A program made the translations under genes and the position numbers. A model generated the notes under the pieces. The model was not told where the DNA came from. It ran no database searches and was given only the letters and a program-made list of their open reading frames with translations. From Cytophagales bacterium (GTDB lineage: Bacteria; Bacteroidota; Bacteroidia; Cytophagales; Spirosomataceae), in the NCBI GenBank assembly GCA_013298215.1, contig JAAFKE010000007.1, positions 51,888 through 115,887 on the forward strand: a stretch of 64,000 bases of DNA. Reading direction: 5' to 3'. Positions 28,076-36,345 of this stretch are shown piece after piece (positions within the stretch are counted from its first letter, which is position 1; every line of letters begins with the position of its first letter).

Positions 28076-28441
28076 TTATTTGACAGGCTTTTTCTTCTCG
28101 CGGATGCGGGCAGCTTTGCCCTGGCGACCACGTAGGTAGAACAAGCGCGCGCGGCGAACGCGTCCCTCGCGCACCAACTCAATTTTGTCGATGTTGGGAG
28201 AAAGCAGCGGAAAAATACGCTCCACGCCCACGCCATTCGAGATCTTACGCACCGTGAAGGTCTCGCCAGCTCCGTTTGGGTTGCGGCGCTGAATGACCGC
28301 CCCAGTAAAAATCTGGATGCGCTCCTTGTTGCCCTCTTTAATTTTAACGTGTACGTTAATGGTATCGCCCGCCTTGAAGGCAGGGTGCTTGGAGCGAGCG
28401 GCTGCATTGTCAGCTTCGACCATCTTAATTAAATCTACCAT
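28076..28441 (-). CDS. rplS: 50S ribosomal protein L19
   Basis: A 121-residue ribosomal protein at the 30S-50S interface. Recognisable by [22 protein letters not shown], the GAVIQRRN strand, the [16 protein letters not shown] segment and [24 protein letters not shown]-terminal KKKPVK is typical. It stands alone here, not with rpsP-rimM-trmD as in many bacteria. It has its own -7 box at 28488-28495 and an intrinsic terminator at 28021-28049, so it is a single-gene unit. ATG at 28441 gives the standard start MVDLIKMVE. Confidence 0.98.
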   Translation of the reverse strand: MVDLIKMVEADNAAARSKHPAFKAGDTINVHVKIKEGNKERIQIFTGAVIQRRNPNGAGETFTVRKISNGVGVERIFPLLSPNIDKIELVREGRVRRARLFYLRGRQGKAARIREKKKPVK

Positions 28442-28487
28442 GATTTCTGTGAAATGTATTGTTTGAATGTACCTTTAAAAACGAGTG

Positions 28488-28495
28488 CAAAAATA
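28488..28495 (-). promoter_or_regulatory. Probable -7 box of rplS
   Basis: Minus-strand TATTTTTG fits the Bacteroidetes TAnnTTTG element. It lies 47 bases before the rplS ATG, giving an expected leader of about 40 bases. No good -33 TTTG is seen at 19-base spacing, so the call rests on the -7 box and position. Confidence 0.5.
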
Positions 28496-28631
28496 CGAAT
28501 TATATCGACACCAGCGTTAGCGCAATCGTAAAATGTTGAACTCAGCTAAAAAAAATGGTTTTTGTGCCACAATTGTTTAGCTTTCGGCCCGTAAACAACG
28601 GCCACAGGCACTCATTTATACAACAAAAATT

Positions 28632-29993
28632 ATGCTCACTTTTGCCCAGCTTTGTCAAAAAGTAACTGCCCACGAGATCGAAACCGTTATAGTGGGTTTT
28701 ACCGACCACTACGGGCGGCTCATGGGAAAACGCTACGATGCCGATTTTTTTGTGGAAGACACCCACAAAAATGGCACCCACGCCTGCGACTATTTGCTGA
28801 CGACCGACATGGAGATGAACCCAACGCCAGGCTATAAATTTGCCAACTGGGAGCTGGGCTACGGCGACTTTCACCTCGTACCCGATTTTAGTACGCTCCG
28901 CCAAGCTACCTGGATCAACCGCACCGCGTTGGTGCTGTGCAACTTGCAAAACACCCAAACGCACGCTCCCGTGGAGGTTGCGCCGCGCTCGGTGCTGGCG
29001 CGGCAGCTCAAAAACGCCGCAGAGCAAGATTTTGAGGCCTTCACGGCTTCGGAGTTGGAGTACTATCTTTTTAATGATTCTTACAAAAACGCCAACGCCC
29101 AAAACTACCAAAACCTCACGCCCGCCAGTTGGTATTTGGAAGACTACAACCTCATGCAAGGAGCGCGGACGGAGGATTTTCACGCCGCTGCGCGGCGGCA
29201 CCTGAAAAATTCGGGAGTGCCCGTCGAAAACTCCAAAGGCGAGTGGGGGCGTGGCCAACACGAGCTCAACGTGCGCTACGCCGAAACCCTGACGATGGCC
29301 GACCGGCACGTGGTTTTTAAGCAATGTCTCAAAGAACTGGCCGACCAGCAGGGCATTAGCCTTACTTTTATGGCAAAACCTTTTTCGGATCAGGCCGGGT
29401 CGAGCTGCCACATTCATTTAAGCCTGTGGCAAAATGGCCGCAACGCATTCGATGGCCAAGAGCCGCTCGGCCCAGTGATGGGTTCGGAGGTGTTTAGGTG
29501 GTTTTTGGGGGGCTGGATTGCCCATGTCTATGACCTCATGCCGTTCTATGCCCCAACGGTCAATTCATACAAACGTTTCGTTGATGGTTCTTGGGCGCCA
29601 ACTCGGCTGGCTTGGAGCCACGACAACCGCACGGCGGGTTTTAGGGTGGTGGGCAGTGGGCAAAGTCTGCGCATTGAGTGCAGGATTCCAGGGGCCGACT
29701 GCAACCCGTATCTGGCATTTGCGGCTTCGCTGGCTTCGGGGCTCGACGGCATCAAAAACCAAACCGAGCCACCCGCCTGTTTCGTGGGCGACATCTACGC
29801 CGCCGCTCACCTGCCGCGCGTGCCGCACTCGCTGGCCGAAGCCACCGAGTTGTTTGCCAACAGCGATTTTGCCAAACAAAGTTTTGGCGACGATGTGGTG
29901 GCGCACTACGCTCATTTTTACCGCACCGAGGCCCAAGCCTACGACCGTTCGGTGACGGACTGGGAGCGGAAGCGGTATTTTGAACAAATTTAA
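28632..29993 (+). CDS. Glutamine synthetase-like enzyme (GlnA/PuuA family)
   Basis: A 453-residue ATP-dependent ligase of the type I glutamine synthetase superfamily. Motifs: ASELEYYLF near residue 139 (metal Glu), GRGQHELNVRYA near 205, GSSCHIHLSL near 257 (catalytic His), NSYKRFVDGSWAPTRLAWS near 312 and the C-terminal ECRIPGADCNPYLAF near 352. The N-terminal region is short and the sequence departs from true GlnA, as in gamma-glutamylpolyamine or other amine ligases. It therefore may attach glutamate to an amine rather than ammonia. It stands alone; its stop overlaps the left arm of a terminator-like stem at 29992. Confidence 0.85.
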   Translation: MLTFAQLCQKVTAHEIETVIVGFTDHYGRLMGKRYDADFFVEDTHKNGTHACDYLLTTDMEMNPTPGYKFANWELGYGDFHLVPDFSTLRQATWINRTALVLCNLQNTQTHAPVEVAPRSVLARQLKNAAEQDFEAFTASELEYYLFNDSYKNANAQNYQNLTPASWYLEDYNLMQGARTEDFHAAARRHLKNSGVPVENSKGEWGRGQHELNVRYAETLTMADRHVVFKQCLKELADQQGISLTFMAKPFSDQAGSSCHIHLSLWQNGRNAFDGQEPLGPVMGSEVFRWFLGGWIAHVYDLMPFYAPTVNSYKRFVDGSWAPTRLAWSHDNRTAGFRVVGSGQSLRIECRIPGADCNPYLAFAASLASGLDGIKNQTEPPACFVGDIYAAAHLPRVPHSLAEATELFANSDFAKQSFGDDVVAHYAHFYRTEAQAYDRSVTDWERKRYFEQI

Positions 29994-30038
29994 AAAGCGC
30001 CGGCCGTTGCCCAAACCGAGCAACAACCGACGCTTTTT
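29992..30038 (-). terminator. Stem-loop terminator between yceI-like and glutamine synthetase-like genes
   Basis: Arms 29992-30010 (AAAAAGCGCCGGCCGTTGC) and 30020-30038 pair over 19 positions. On the minus-strand RNA the three non-Watson-Crick positions become G-U wobbles, while on the plus strand they are C-A mismatches. The stem is therefore fitted to transcripts of the yceI-like gene (stop at 30058) and ends in a U run; it may also slow plus-strand transcription. Confidence 0.8.
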
Positions 30039-30057
30039 GAACCCTACTTGGCGCAGA

Positions 30058-30672
30058 CTACTTGCTGGCCGTCAGCACTAAATCAAGCGTAAAATCGTCG
30101 TAGATCATTTTGTCTCCGATGGCTTCAAAAAACTTCTTTGAGTTGTACTTAATGTCAAACGCCGTGCGGTCGATGACAATTTGGGCGGTGGCTGTTGCTA
30201 CGCCGCCTACTACTTTCACGGTTGCAGGAAAAGTAATTGGCTTGGTGATTCCCTTGATGGTCATGTCGCCAGTCACGTTGAAATTGCCAGCACCAGTACC
30301 TGGGGCTACTTTCGTGATTTTGAACATGGCTTTTGGGTGCTTTGCGATGCTAAAAAAATCATCGCCCTGCAAGTGGCCCATCAGTTTGGCGTTGTAGCCA
30401 GCGTCGGTTATGTCGGTGCAGGCCATCGACTTCATGTCGGCCTCAAAAGACCCGCCAGTCAGTTTAGCACCGTCTACCATAATCGAGCCGTTGCCCAAAG
30501 CAATTGTTCCAGAATGCTCACCCGTTACCTTTTTGGCGTTCCACTTCAAAGAACTTTTGGCGGCATCTACTTTGTAAGATACTGCTTTTTTGCCCGAATT
30601 ATCGGCCATGGCAGGAGCCGTTAGTATGCACACTGCTGCAAGCACGCTCGCGAAAAAATTGACTGTTTTCAT
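30058..30672 (-). CDS. YceI family exported lipid-binding-like protein
   Basis: A 204-residue exported protein: signal peptide (MKTVNFFASVLAAVCILTAPAMA), then the YceI beta-barrel fold, which in relatives binds polyisoprenoids. Typical segments are YKVDAAKSSLKWNAKKVTGEH near residue 32, GSFEADMKSM, HLQGDDFFSIAKHPKAMFKI near 100 and NVTGDMTIKGITKPITF near 132. It lies next to a MarR regulator gene (start 588 bases upstream, same strand). This pairing is common in Bacteroidetes, and the regulator probably controls it. It has a possible -7 box at 30736 and a G-U-adapted terminator at 29992. Confidence 0.92.
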   Translation of the reverse strand: MKTVNFFASVLAAVCILTAPAMADNSGKKAVSYKVDAAKSSLKWNAKKVTGEHSGTIALGNGSIMVDGAKLTGGSFEADMKSMACTDITDAGYNAKLMGHLQGDDFFSIAKHPKAMFKITKVAPGTGAGNFNVTGDMTIKGITKPITFPATVKVVGGVATATAQIVIDRTAFDIKYNSKKFFEAIGDKMIYDDFTLDLVLTASK

Positions 30673-30735
30673 TGATTTTTGTTTTTAGAAATTGTTTTAC
30701 TGATTGATTAAACTTGGAATTATTGTAAGCAACTG

Positions 30736-30743
30736 CAAAGCTA
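30736..30743 (-). promoter_or_regulatory. Possible -7 box of the yceI-like gene
   Basis: Minus-strand TAGCTTTG fits TAnnTTTG and lies 63 bases before the ATG at 30672. No -33 TTTG at 19-base spacing. If right, yceI has its own start point, separate from the MarR gene. Confidence 0.4.
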
Positions 30744-30789
30744 AATGTACAAACACGATACTTTAACAGTCGAGAACCCACCGCGTGTG

Positions 30790-31260
30790 TTATGCGGCTG
30801 AGGGTTGTAAACCATCACGCATTTTGTCGAGCAAGTTGCTCAGGGTCTGGGCTTCGTCGGGGGTTAGTGTGCCGCCGAAGTTTTGCATAAATTGTTCTTG
30901 CAACGGATCGAGTGCGGCCAGAACATCAAGCCCAATTTGGCTAATGGACACATCCACCGCTCGGCGGTCGGCGGTACTTTCGCAGCGGACGGCCATATTT
31001 TTTTGGACTAATTTATCGACCAATCTCGATGCGTTCGACATTTTGTCGAGCATCCGCGCAATGATGTCGTTTACTTTTATTGGATTGGGGTATTGACCCC
31101 TTAAAATCCTGAGCACGTTATACTGCGGCACCGTGAGGCCGTGTTCTCTGAGCATAACTGCTTGCATACCAAGCATTTGATTGCTGGTGTATATCAAGTT
31201 TACACCAACTCGGTGTCGCTCGTCCCTAAAATTTGATTTTATCTCTTCATCAATACTCAT
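30790..31260 (-). CDS. MarR family transcriptional regulator
   Basis: About 157 residues from the ATG at 31260 (MSIDEEIKSNF); the longer frame from 31311 adds a stretch without conserved features. The winged-helix core shows REHGLTVPQYNVLRILRG, the recognition region IARMLDKMSNASRLVDKLVQ and the wing RCESTADRRAVDVSISQIG. The last matches the 'D-R-R' wing signature of MarR. Dimerisation helices flank it. It lies just upstream of the yceI-like gene, which is its likely target. The 314-base gap to HMG-CoA reductase leaves room for a second operator. Ligand unknown. Confidence 0.93.
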   Translation of the reverse strand: MSIDEEIKSNFRDERHRVGVNLIYTSNQMLGMQAVMLREHGLTVPQYNVLRILRGQYPNPIKVNDIIARMLDKMSNASRLVDKLVQKNMAVRCESTADRRAVDVSISQIGLDVLAALDPLQEQFMQNFGGTLTPDEAQTLSNLLDKMRDGLQPSAA

Positions 31261-31393
31261 AAAGTTTGGCAGGGTTTGTTTTAAATACGAGTGAATATAA
31301 TGTAAATACATCGTACTGTTATTTTGAGTTCCGTTTGGGTCTATTTTTTTTGCTTGATGTTTTATTGGGCGAAAAATCGACAGCAGGTTAGTG

Positions 31394-31487
31394 GATGTAA
31401 CTGAATAATTGATGTTTTTTATTTTATAACTATTTAACTATCAGGCACTTATTCGATAATTCGTTCATTCAACATTATTACTTAATT
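31394..31487. repeat. AT-rich leader element, copy 1
   Basis: Starts GATGTAACTGAATAATTGAT and ends TTATTCGATAATTCGTTCAT plus CAACATTATTACTTAA. The same order occurs at 57253-57345, with a shorter relative at about 49080-49115. Each copy lies just upstream of a plus-strand gene. Possibly a small mobile inverted repeat or a shared promoter block. Confidence 0.55.
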
Positions 31488-31515
31488 AGCAGTAGGCAGG
31501 TATTTTAGTTTGCCG

Positions 31516-31523
31516 TATATTTG
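31516..31523 (+). promoter_or_regulatory. Probable -7 box of the HMG-CoA reductase operon
   Basis: TATATTTG fits TAnnTTTG and lies 51 bases before the chosen ATG at 31575. There is no TTTG 19 bases upstream. It also argues against a TTG start at 31521, which would lie inside the promoter. Confidence 0.5.
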
Positions 31524-31574
31524 TTCAAACGGCGCGGATTTAAAAATCTGCCAAAACCCGACCGATTTTTTTAC

Positions 31575-32741
31575 ATGAAAAAACTACCTTTCGATAGCAC
31601 CGACAATTACAGCCACGATGCTGCCGCGCAGCGGCGCGATTTTGTGGCCCAAAATGCCGACACCAACCTCCAACACCTGGGTTCTTATTCTTTCGATCCA
31701 GCCGTTTTGCGGGGCAATATCGAAAACTTTGCGGGCGTGGCGCAAGTGCCCATTGGTTTTGCGGGGCCCCTGCTCGTGAACGGCGAACACGCCCAGGGTG
31801 CGTTCTACGTGCCGATGGCCACCACCGAAGGAACGCTCGTGGCGAGCTACAACCGAGGCATGAAACTAACCCGCTTGGCGGGCGGCATTACCTGCACCGT
31901 GGTGAACGACGCCATGCAACGCGCCCCCGTTTTTGTGTTTGAAAACGCCCGCTACGCGCGGCAGTTTGGCCAGTGGATCGATGCCAATTTTGACCGCATT
32001 AAAGCCATTGCCGAGCAAACCACGCGCAGTGGCAAGCTCCGCGACATTGAACAACACGCCGTGGGCAAGTTGCTTTGGCTGAGGTTTAATTTTACAACTG
32101 GCGATGCCGCTGGCCAAAACATGGTTACAAAAGCAACCCATTCGGCGTGCTATTGGATGCTCGAGGCGGGTATTGAAGGGCTGGAGCATTTTGCAATGGC
32201 GGGTAATCTGGACACCGACAAAAAACATTCGCACCTGAACACCCTCCACGGACGCGGAAAAAAGGTGATTGCCGAGGTGGTGGTTCCGAAACAAATACTG
32301 CAAGACGTGATGCACGTGTCGGCGGAGGCTTTGTTTAAACAACGCCAACTGTCGAACATGGGGGCGTTTTTGGCAAACTCGTCCAACAATGGGTCTCATT
32401 CGGCCAACGGCCTCACGGCCATGTTCATAGCCACGGGACAAGACGTGGCCAACATCGCCGAATCGGCGGCGGCACTGACCTATAGCGAGGTGACACCCAG
32501 CGGCGATTACTATTTTTCGATCACCATTCCGTCGCTCATTGTGGCCACCCACGGCGGTGGTACGGGCCTGCCCACCCAGCGCGAATGTTTGGAAATGATG
32601 GATTGTTTTGGCACTGGGAAAGTTCGTAAATTGGCCGAAATTATGGCCGCCGTGGTGCTCTGTGGCGAACTCTCGCTGGCATCTGCCATTGTGGCCAACG
32701 AGTGGGTGAGCAGCCACGAACAATACGGGCGCAACCGATGA
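31575..32741 (+). CDS. Hydroxymethylglutaryl-CoA reductase (class I type)
   Basis: Interconverts HMG-CoA and mevalonate with NAD(P)H. The 388-residue soluble protein retains the four catalytic residues: Glu in MATTEGTLVAS, Lys in DTDKKHSHLN, Asp in ATGQDVANIAES and a C-terminal His in SSHEQYGRNR. GGGTGLPTQ and VPIGFAGPL also match. TTEGxLVAS plus the TDKK block favour class I over the degradative class II. ATG 31575 is used. The neighbours are unexpected: no other mevalonate-pathway gene is nearby. Instead a 4-hydroxybutyryl-CoA dehydratase follows within about 40 bases, so the substrate could be a related hydroxyacyl-CoA. That is speculation. Confidence 0.9.
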   Translation: MKKLPFDSTDNYSHDAAAQRRDFVAQNADTNLQHLGSYSFDPAVLRGNIENFAGVAQVPIGFAGPLLVNGEHAQGAFYVPMATTEGTLVASYNRGMKLTRLAGGITCTVVNDAMQRAPVFVFENARYARQFGQWIDANFDRIKAIAEQTTRSGKLRDIEQHAVGKLLWLRFNFTTGDAAGQNMVTKATHSACYWMLEAGIEGLEHFAMAGNLDTDKKHSHLNTLHGRGKKVIAEVVVPKQILQDVMHVSAEALFKQRQLSNMGAFLANSSNNGSHSANGLTAMFIATGQDVANIAESAAALTYSEVTPSGDYYFSITIPSLIVATHGGGTGLPTQRECLEMMDCFGTGKVRKLAEIMAAVVLCGELSLASAIVANEWVSSHEQYGRNR

Positions 32742-32781
32742 GCGCCGCACCATACCACCAATTTTAATGACAGCACGACCA

Positions 32782-34311
32782 ATGAAAAAACTCGTTACCG
32801 CCCAAGATTACATAGACAGCCTGCGCGACCGCACATTGACGGTTTATCTTTTTGGGCAATTGGTAGAAAACATTGTTGACCACCCCATGATCCGTCCGTC
32901 GATTAATGCGGTGGCCGAAACCTACGATCTGGCCCTGCGCGAACCCGACTTGGCATCGGCCGTTTCGCCGTTTACCAACCAACGGGTGAACCGTTTTTTG
33001 CACATTGCCCAAACGCGCGACGACGTGGTGATGCAAAATAAAATGCAGCGGCGACTCGGCCAACTTACTGGCACGTGTTTTCAGCGGTGCGTGGGCATGG
33101 ATGCCTTCAACTCGTTGTTTTCGACTACTTTTGAAATCGACCAAAAATACCAAACCAACTACCACGCCCGACTCACGCGGTTTATTGCCCAAATGCAAAC
33201 CCAAAATTACGTCATTGGCGGCGCAATGACCGACGTGAAAGGCGACCGAAGTTTGGCCCCCCACCAGCAGGCCGACCCCGACTTGTTTGTCCACGTAACC
33301 AAGCGCACGCCCGACGGCGTGTACATAACTGGCGCAAAAGCCCACCAAACGGGCTGCCTAAACTCGCACTGGCTGGTGGTGATGCCGACGATGCGCCTCA
33401 CCGAAAACGACCGAGATTACGCCATTGTGGGGGCTGTTCCCGTTGATGCTGAGGGAATTACGTACATCTACGGGCGGCAATCGTGCGACACCCGCAGCAT
33501 GGAGGGTGGGAGCATCGACGTGGGCAACGCCCAGTACGGTGGCCAAGAAGCCATGGTGATTCTCGACAACGTGTTTGTGCCCAACGAACTTGTTTTTATG
33601 GACGGAGAGTACGAGTTTGCGACCATGCTCGTGGAGCGTTTTACGTGCTACCACCGCCGAAGCTACGTTTGTAAAAGTGGGGTGGGCGATGTGCTCATTG
33701 GCGCGGCGGCCACCATTGCCAACTACAACGGAGCCGACCAGGCCAGCCACATTAAAGACAAGCTCGTGGAGATGTCGCACCTCAACGAGACCATCTATGC
33801 CACTGGCATTGCGGCTTCGTACCAGTCAAAACCCACCGCGTCGGGGGCGTATCTGGCCGACGATATGCTGGCCAATGTTTGCAAGCACCACGTTACCAAA
33901 ATTCCTTACGAGATTGGCCGCCTGGCGCAAGATTTGGCGGGCGGGATTGTGGCCACGCTGCCCTCTGAGCAAGATTTTAGGAGCGAAAGCGTGGGGCATT
34001 TGCTCGAAAAATACCTAAAAGGCCGCGCCGACGTACCCACCGAAAACCGCGTGCGAATGCTAAGGCTGATCGAAAATATGACCCTGGGCCGCAACGCCGT
34101 CGGGTATCTTATGGAGTCGATGCACGGCGCGGGCAGTCCGCAGGCGCAACGCATTCAGATTGGGCGGCAGATGCAGTTGGATTTTAAAAAATCGCTGGCC
34201 AAATCGTTGGCGGGCATCGAACCACTCCAAAAAGAACAACTGGTGGCCGATATTTCGGACTACCTGGGGCGGGTTTTTGCCATCGAAAAAACAAATGAAC
34301 CACTTTCTTAG
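32782..34311 (+). CDS. 4-hydroxybutyryl-CoA dehydratase / vinylacetyl-CoA isomerase
   Basis: A 509-residue member of the HpaB-like flavoprotein superfamily. As I recall it, the closest pattern is the clostridial AbfD enzyme, which turns 4-hydroxybutyryl-CoA into crotonyl-CoA with FAD and a [4Fe-4S] cluster. Cluster ligands appear as CFQRC (Cys99, Cys103 from this start) and the YHRRSYVCK segment (His291, Cys297). The His-Cys spacing is one residue shorter than in AbfD. GAMTDVKGDR, GAKAHQTG, GRQSCDTR and ESMHGAGSPQAQR also match. The ATG at 32767 is a possible earlier start; 32782 gives the cysteine numbering of AbfD. Lies between HMG-CoA reductase and a GH43-like gene, probably one operon. 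Confidence 0.9.
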   Translation: MKKLVTAQDYIDSLRDRTLTVYLFGQLVENIVDHPMIRPSINAVAETYDLALREPDLASAVSPFTNQRVNRFLHIAQTRDDVVMQNKMQRRLGQLTGTCFQRCVGMDAFNSLFSTTFEIDQKYQTNYHARLTRFIAQMQTQNYVIGGAMTDVKGDRSLAPHQQADPDLFVHVTKRTPDGVYITGAKAHQTGCLNSHWLVVMPTMRLTENDRDYAIVGAVPVDAEGITYIYGRQSCDTRSMEGGSIDVGNAQYGGQEAMVILDNVFVPNELVFMDGEYEFATMLVERFTCYHRRSYVCKSGVGDVLIGAAATIANYNGADQASHIKDKLVEMSHLNETIYATGIAASYQSKPTASGAYLADDMLANVCKHHVTKIPYEIGRLAQDLAGGIVATLPSEQDFRSESVGHLLEKYLKGRADVPTENRVRMLRLIENMTLGRNAVGYLMESMHGAGSPQAQRIQIGRQMQLDFKKSLAKSLAGIEPLQKEQLVADISDYLGRVFAIEKTNEPLS

Positions 34312-34314
34312 CGC

Positions 34315-36072
34315 ATGAAAAAACACGCTTTTATCGGGTTTATGGTGCTGTTGGTGCAGGCGGTTTGGGCGCAAAAAATGCCCCAAACTACCTACTGCAA
34401 CCCAATGGACATTGATTATAAGTACAATTTTGAGCAAATCAACGAGCGTATTTCTTACCGCTCGGGGGCAGACCCCGTCATCATCAACCACAAAGGAGAA
34501 TACTATTTGTTTGCCACGATTTCGGGCGGGTACTGGCACTCCAAAAATTTGGCCGATTGGCGTTTCGTAACACCAAGTATGTGGCCGATGGAAGACATGT
34601 GCGCCCCCGCTGCGTTGTCGGTGCGCGACACCCTTTTTCTGTTTCAGTCCACCTTTGAACAACGCCCCATTTTGTTTTCGACTGAACCAGAAAATGGAAA
34701 GCTGAAATTTTTTAACTGTTGGTTGCCGCGCTTGCCCAAAGACATCGGCCCGTGGGATCCTGCCCTGTTTCACGACCCCGATACCGACCGCTGGTTTATG
34801 TACTGGGGGTCCTCTAATGTGTATCCTATCTTCGGGGCAGAATTAGACAAAACGCGCAACCTTACCTACAAATCGGCGTACCAGCCGCTCATTTTTTTGG
34901 ACCAGTATGCCCACGGTTGGGAGCGGTTTGGCCCCAACCACTCCGACCCCATAAAGCCGTTTATTGAAGGGGCTTGGATGACCAAACACAACGGCACGTA
35001 TTTTTTGCAATATGGTGCACCAGGTACCGAACACAACGTGTATGCCAACGGCACTTACGTGGCAAAAGACCCCCTGGGGCCGTTTAGTTATGCGCCCTAC
35101 AACCCAATTTCGTATAAACCTGGTGGTTTTATGACTGGAGCTGGGCACGGTAATACGTTTCAAGATCAGTATGGCAATTACTGGAATACGGGCACACCCT
35201 GGATCGCCATAAACTGGAACATGGAGCGTCGAATTGCCATGTTTCCGACGGGGTTCGACGCTGATAATCAACTATTTGCCAATACAAGGTTCGGAGATTT
35301 TCCGCACCGACTTCCTACCCAAAAGTGGCAAAATAAAGACGAACTTTTTGCGGGATGGATGCTGCTTTCGTACCAAAAAAGGTGCGTGGCCTCATCAACC
35401 AAAGATAGTATGAATGCCGCGAATGTAACCGACGAAAATCCGCGCACTTTCTGGGTGGCAGCGCAAAATAAAGCGGGCGAAACCCTGACAATTGACCTGC
35501 AAGAAACGAGCGAAGTGCGGGCAGTACAGGTCAATTTTGTCGATTATAAATCAAATATTTACGACAACGACTCCGCAAAAGTATATACGCAGTTTAAGAT
35601 TTACTGCTCGTTGGACGGCCTGAAATGGGAATTAGCCGCCGATCTTACCACCGAACCCAAGCGCGACCGCCCCTGCGCCTACGTGGAGTTGCCCAAACCA
35701 GTGCGGGCGCGTTTTGTTCGCTATAAACACGTATATGTGGCTGCCCCCAACTTGGCCGTGTCCGATTTTCGGGTGTTTGGGCGCGGGGCTGGTGCAGTGC
35801 CAACCACCCCCACCAACACCACGGCGGTGCGCGACACCGACCCCCGAAATGCGTTCGTGAGCTGGAATAAAGTACCAGGCGCGGTTGGGTACAATATACT
35901 GTGGGGCATAAAACCCGACAAACTGTACCAGACTTATCAATTGTGGCACGATTCGGCACCGAGCACCCACCAAATTAGGGCCCTAAGTGTGGGGCAGTCG
36001 TACTATTTTGCCGTTGAGGCGTTCAACCAAAATGGCGTATCGGCGGTTGGTGAGGTTGTTTACGTAAAATAG
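34315..36072 (+). CDS. Secreted GH43-like glycoside hydrolase with F5/8C and fibronectin III domains
   Basis: A 585-residue exported protein with signal peptide MKKHAFIGFMVLLVQAVWAQ. Residues 25-340 form a five-bladed propeller of GH43 type: the base Asp in SGADPVIINH near 52, the pKa-modulating Asp in PWDPALFHD near 145 and the acid Glu in FIEGAWM near 220. Residues about 355-490 resemble a discoidin (F5/8 type C) carbohydrate-binding domain, and about 495-585 a fibronectin III domain. No type IX sorting tail is visible. It starts three bases after the dehydratase stop, so it is probably on the same transcript, though a functional link is not obvious. Substrate could be an arabinan, xylan or similar. 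Confidence 0.85.
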   Translation: MKKHAFIGFMVLLVQAVWAQKMPQTTYCNPMDIDYKYNFEQINERISYRSGADPVIINHKGEYYLFATISGGYWHSKNLADWRFVTPSMWPMEDMCAPAALSVRDTLFLFQSTFEQRPILFSTEPENGKLKFFNCWLPRLPKDIGPWDPALFHDPDTDRWFMYWGSSNVYPIFGAELDKTRNLTYKSAYQPLIFLDQYAHGWERFGPNHSDPIKPFIEGAWMTKHNGTYFLQYGAPGTEHNVYANGTYVAKDPLGPFSYAPYNPISYKPGGFMTGAGHGNTFQDQYGNYWNTGTPWIAINWNMERRIAMFPTGFDADNQLFANTRFGDFPHRLPTQKWQNKDELFAGWMLLSYQKRCVASSTKDSMNAANVTDENPRTFWVAAQNKAGETLTIDLQETSEVRAVQVNFVDYKSNIYDNDSAKVYTQFKIYCSLDGLKWELAADLTTEPKRDRPCAYVELPKPVRARFVRYKHVYVAAPNLAVSDFRVFGRGAGAVPTTPTNTTAVRDTDPRNAFVSWNKVPGAVGYNILWGIKPDKLYQTYQLWHDSAPSTHQIRALSVGQSYYFAVEAFNQNGVSAVGEVVYVK

Positions 36073-36345
36073 CGCAGCCCATTCATCCCCCCAAATCGAA
36101 GTCCGTGCCCGTTTCGCGCCCACTCGTACTATTTTTGGGTTTAGTATAGGCTCGTTTTTTTTACATTTGTTTTTTGATAGGGTAAGCATTAAACGCCCTA
36201 AACGCCCTTGTCAGTGTCTTCACTGACAAGCGAAAGCGAAATTGCAAGTATTTTGTTGCCTGTGAGGACACAGGCAACGGCATTGGGACACAGCTTTTCA
36301 ATCATTCAAAACTCAATCACCCAAAACTGATTACCAAACCGAACC
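36073..36345. other. Intergenic region with two-hairpin repeat
   Basis: The 273 bases after the GH43-like gene hold a short direct repeat (AAACGCCCT, AAACGCCC at about 36190-36206), the paired hairpins at 36207-36278, and an AT-rich leader with CAATCATTCAAAACTCAATC shortly before the next ATG. No frame of interest. Confidence 0.6.
36207..36278 (+). repeat. Two-hairpin repeat element, copy 1
   Basis: Hairpin a: CTTGTCAGTG-TCTT-CACTGACAAG (36207-36230). Hairpin b: GTTGCCTGTG-AGGA-CACAGGCAAC (36255-36278), 24 bases further on. The same pair in the same order occurs at 48993-49056, where the outer G-C pair of hairpin b is A-T, keeping the stem. The loop regions of a and b are mutually complementary (TGTCTTCA against TGAGGACA, one G-U). 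Confidence 0.85.

Larger units (their letters stand above)
31261..31574. other. 314-base gap between MarR and HMG-CoA reductase genes
   Basis: A strongly AT-rich divergent intergenic region. It contains the AT-rich leader element (31394-31487) also found at 57253-57345 and a TATATTTG -7 box at 31516-31523. No open frame, tRNA or strong hairpin was found. It probably holds promoters for both directions. Confidence 0.6.

Noticed and set aside
28003..28407. Upstream extension of the M23 frame across rplS
   Set aside because: It would overlap most of rplS and the terminator; the signal peptide starts at 28002.
31521..31574. Earlier TTG start for HMG-CoA reductase
   Set aside because: It lies within the TATATTTG promoter box and adds no conserved residues.
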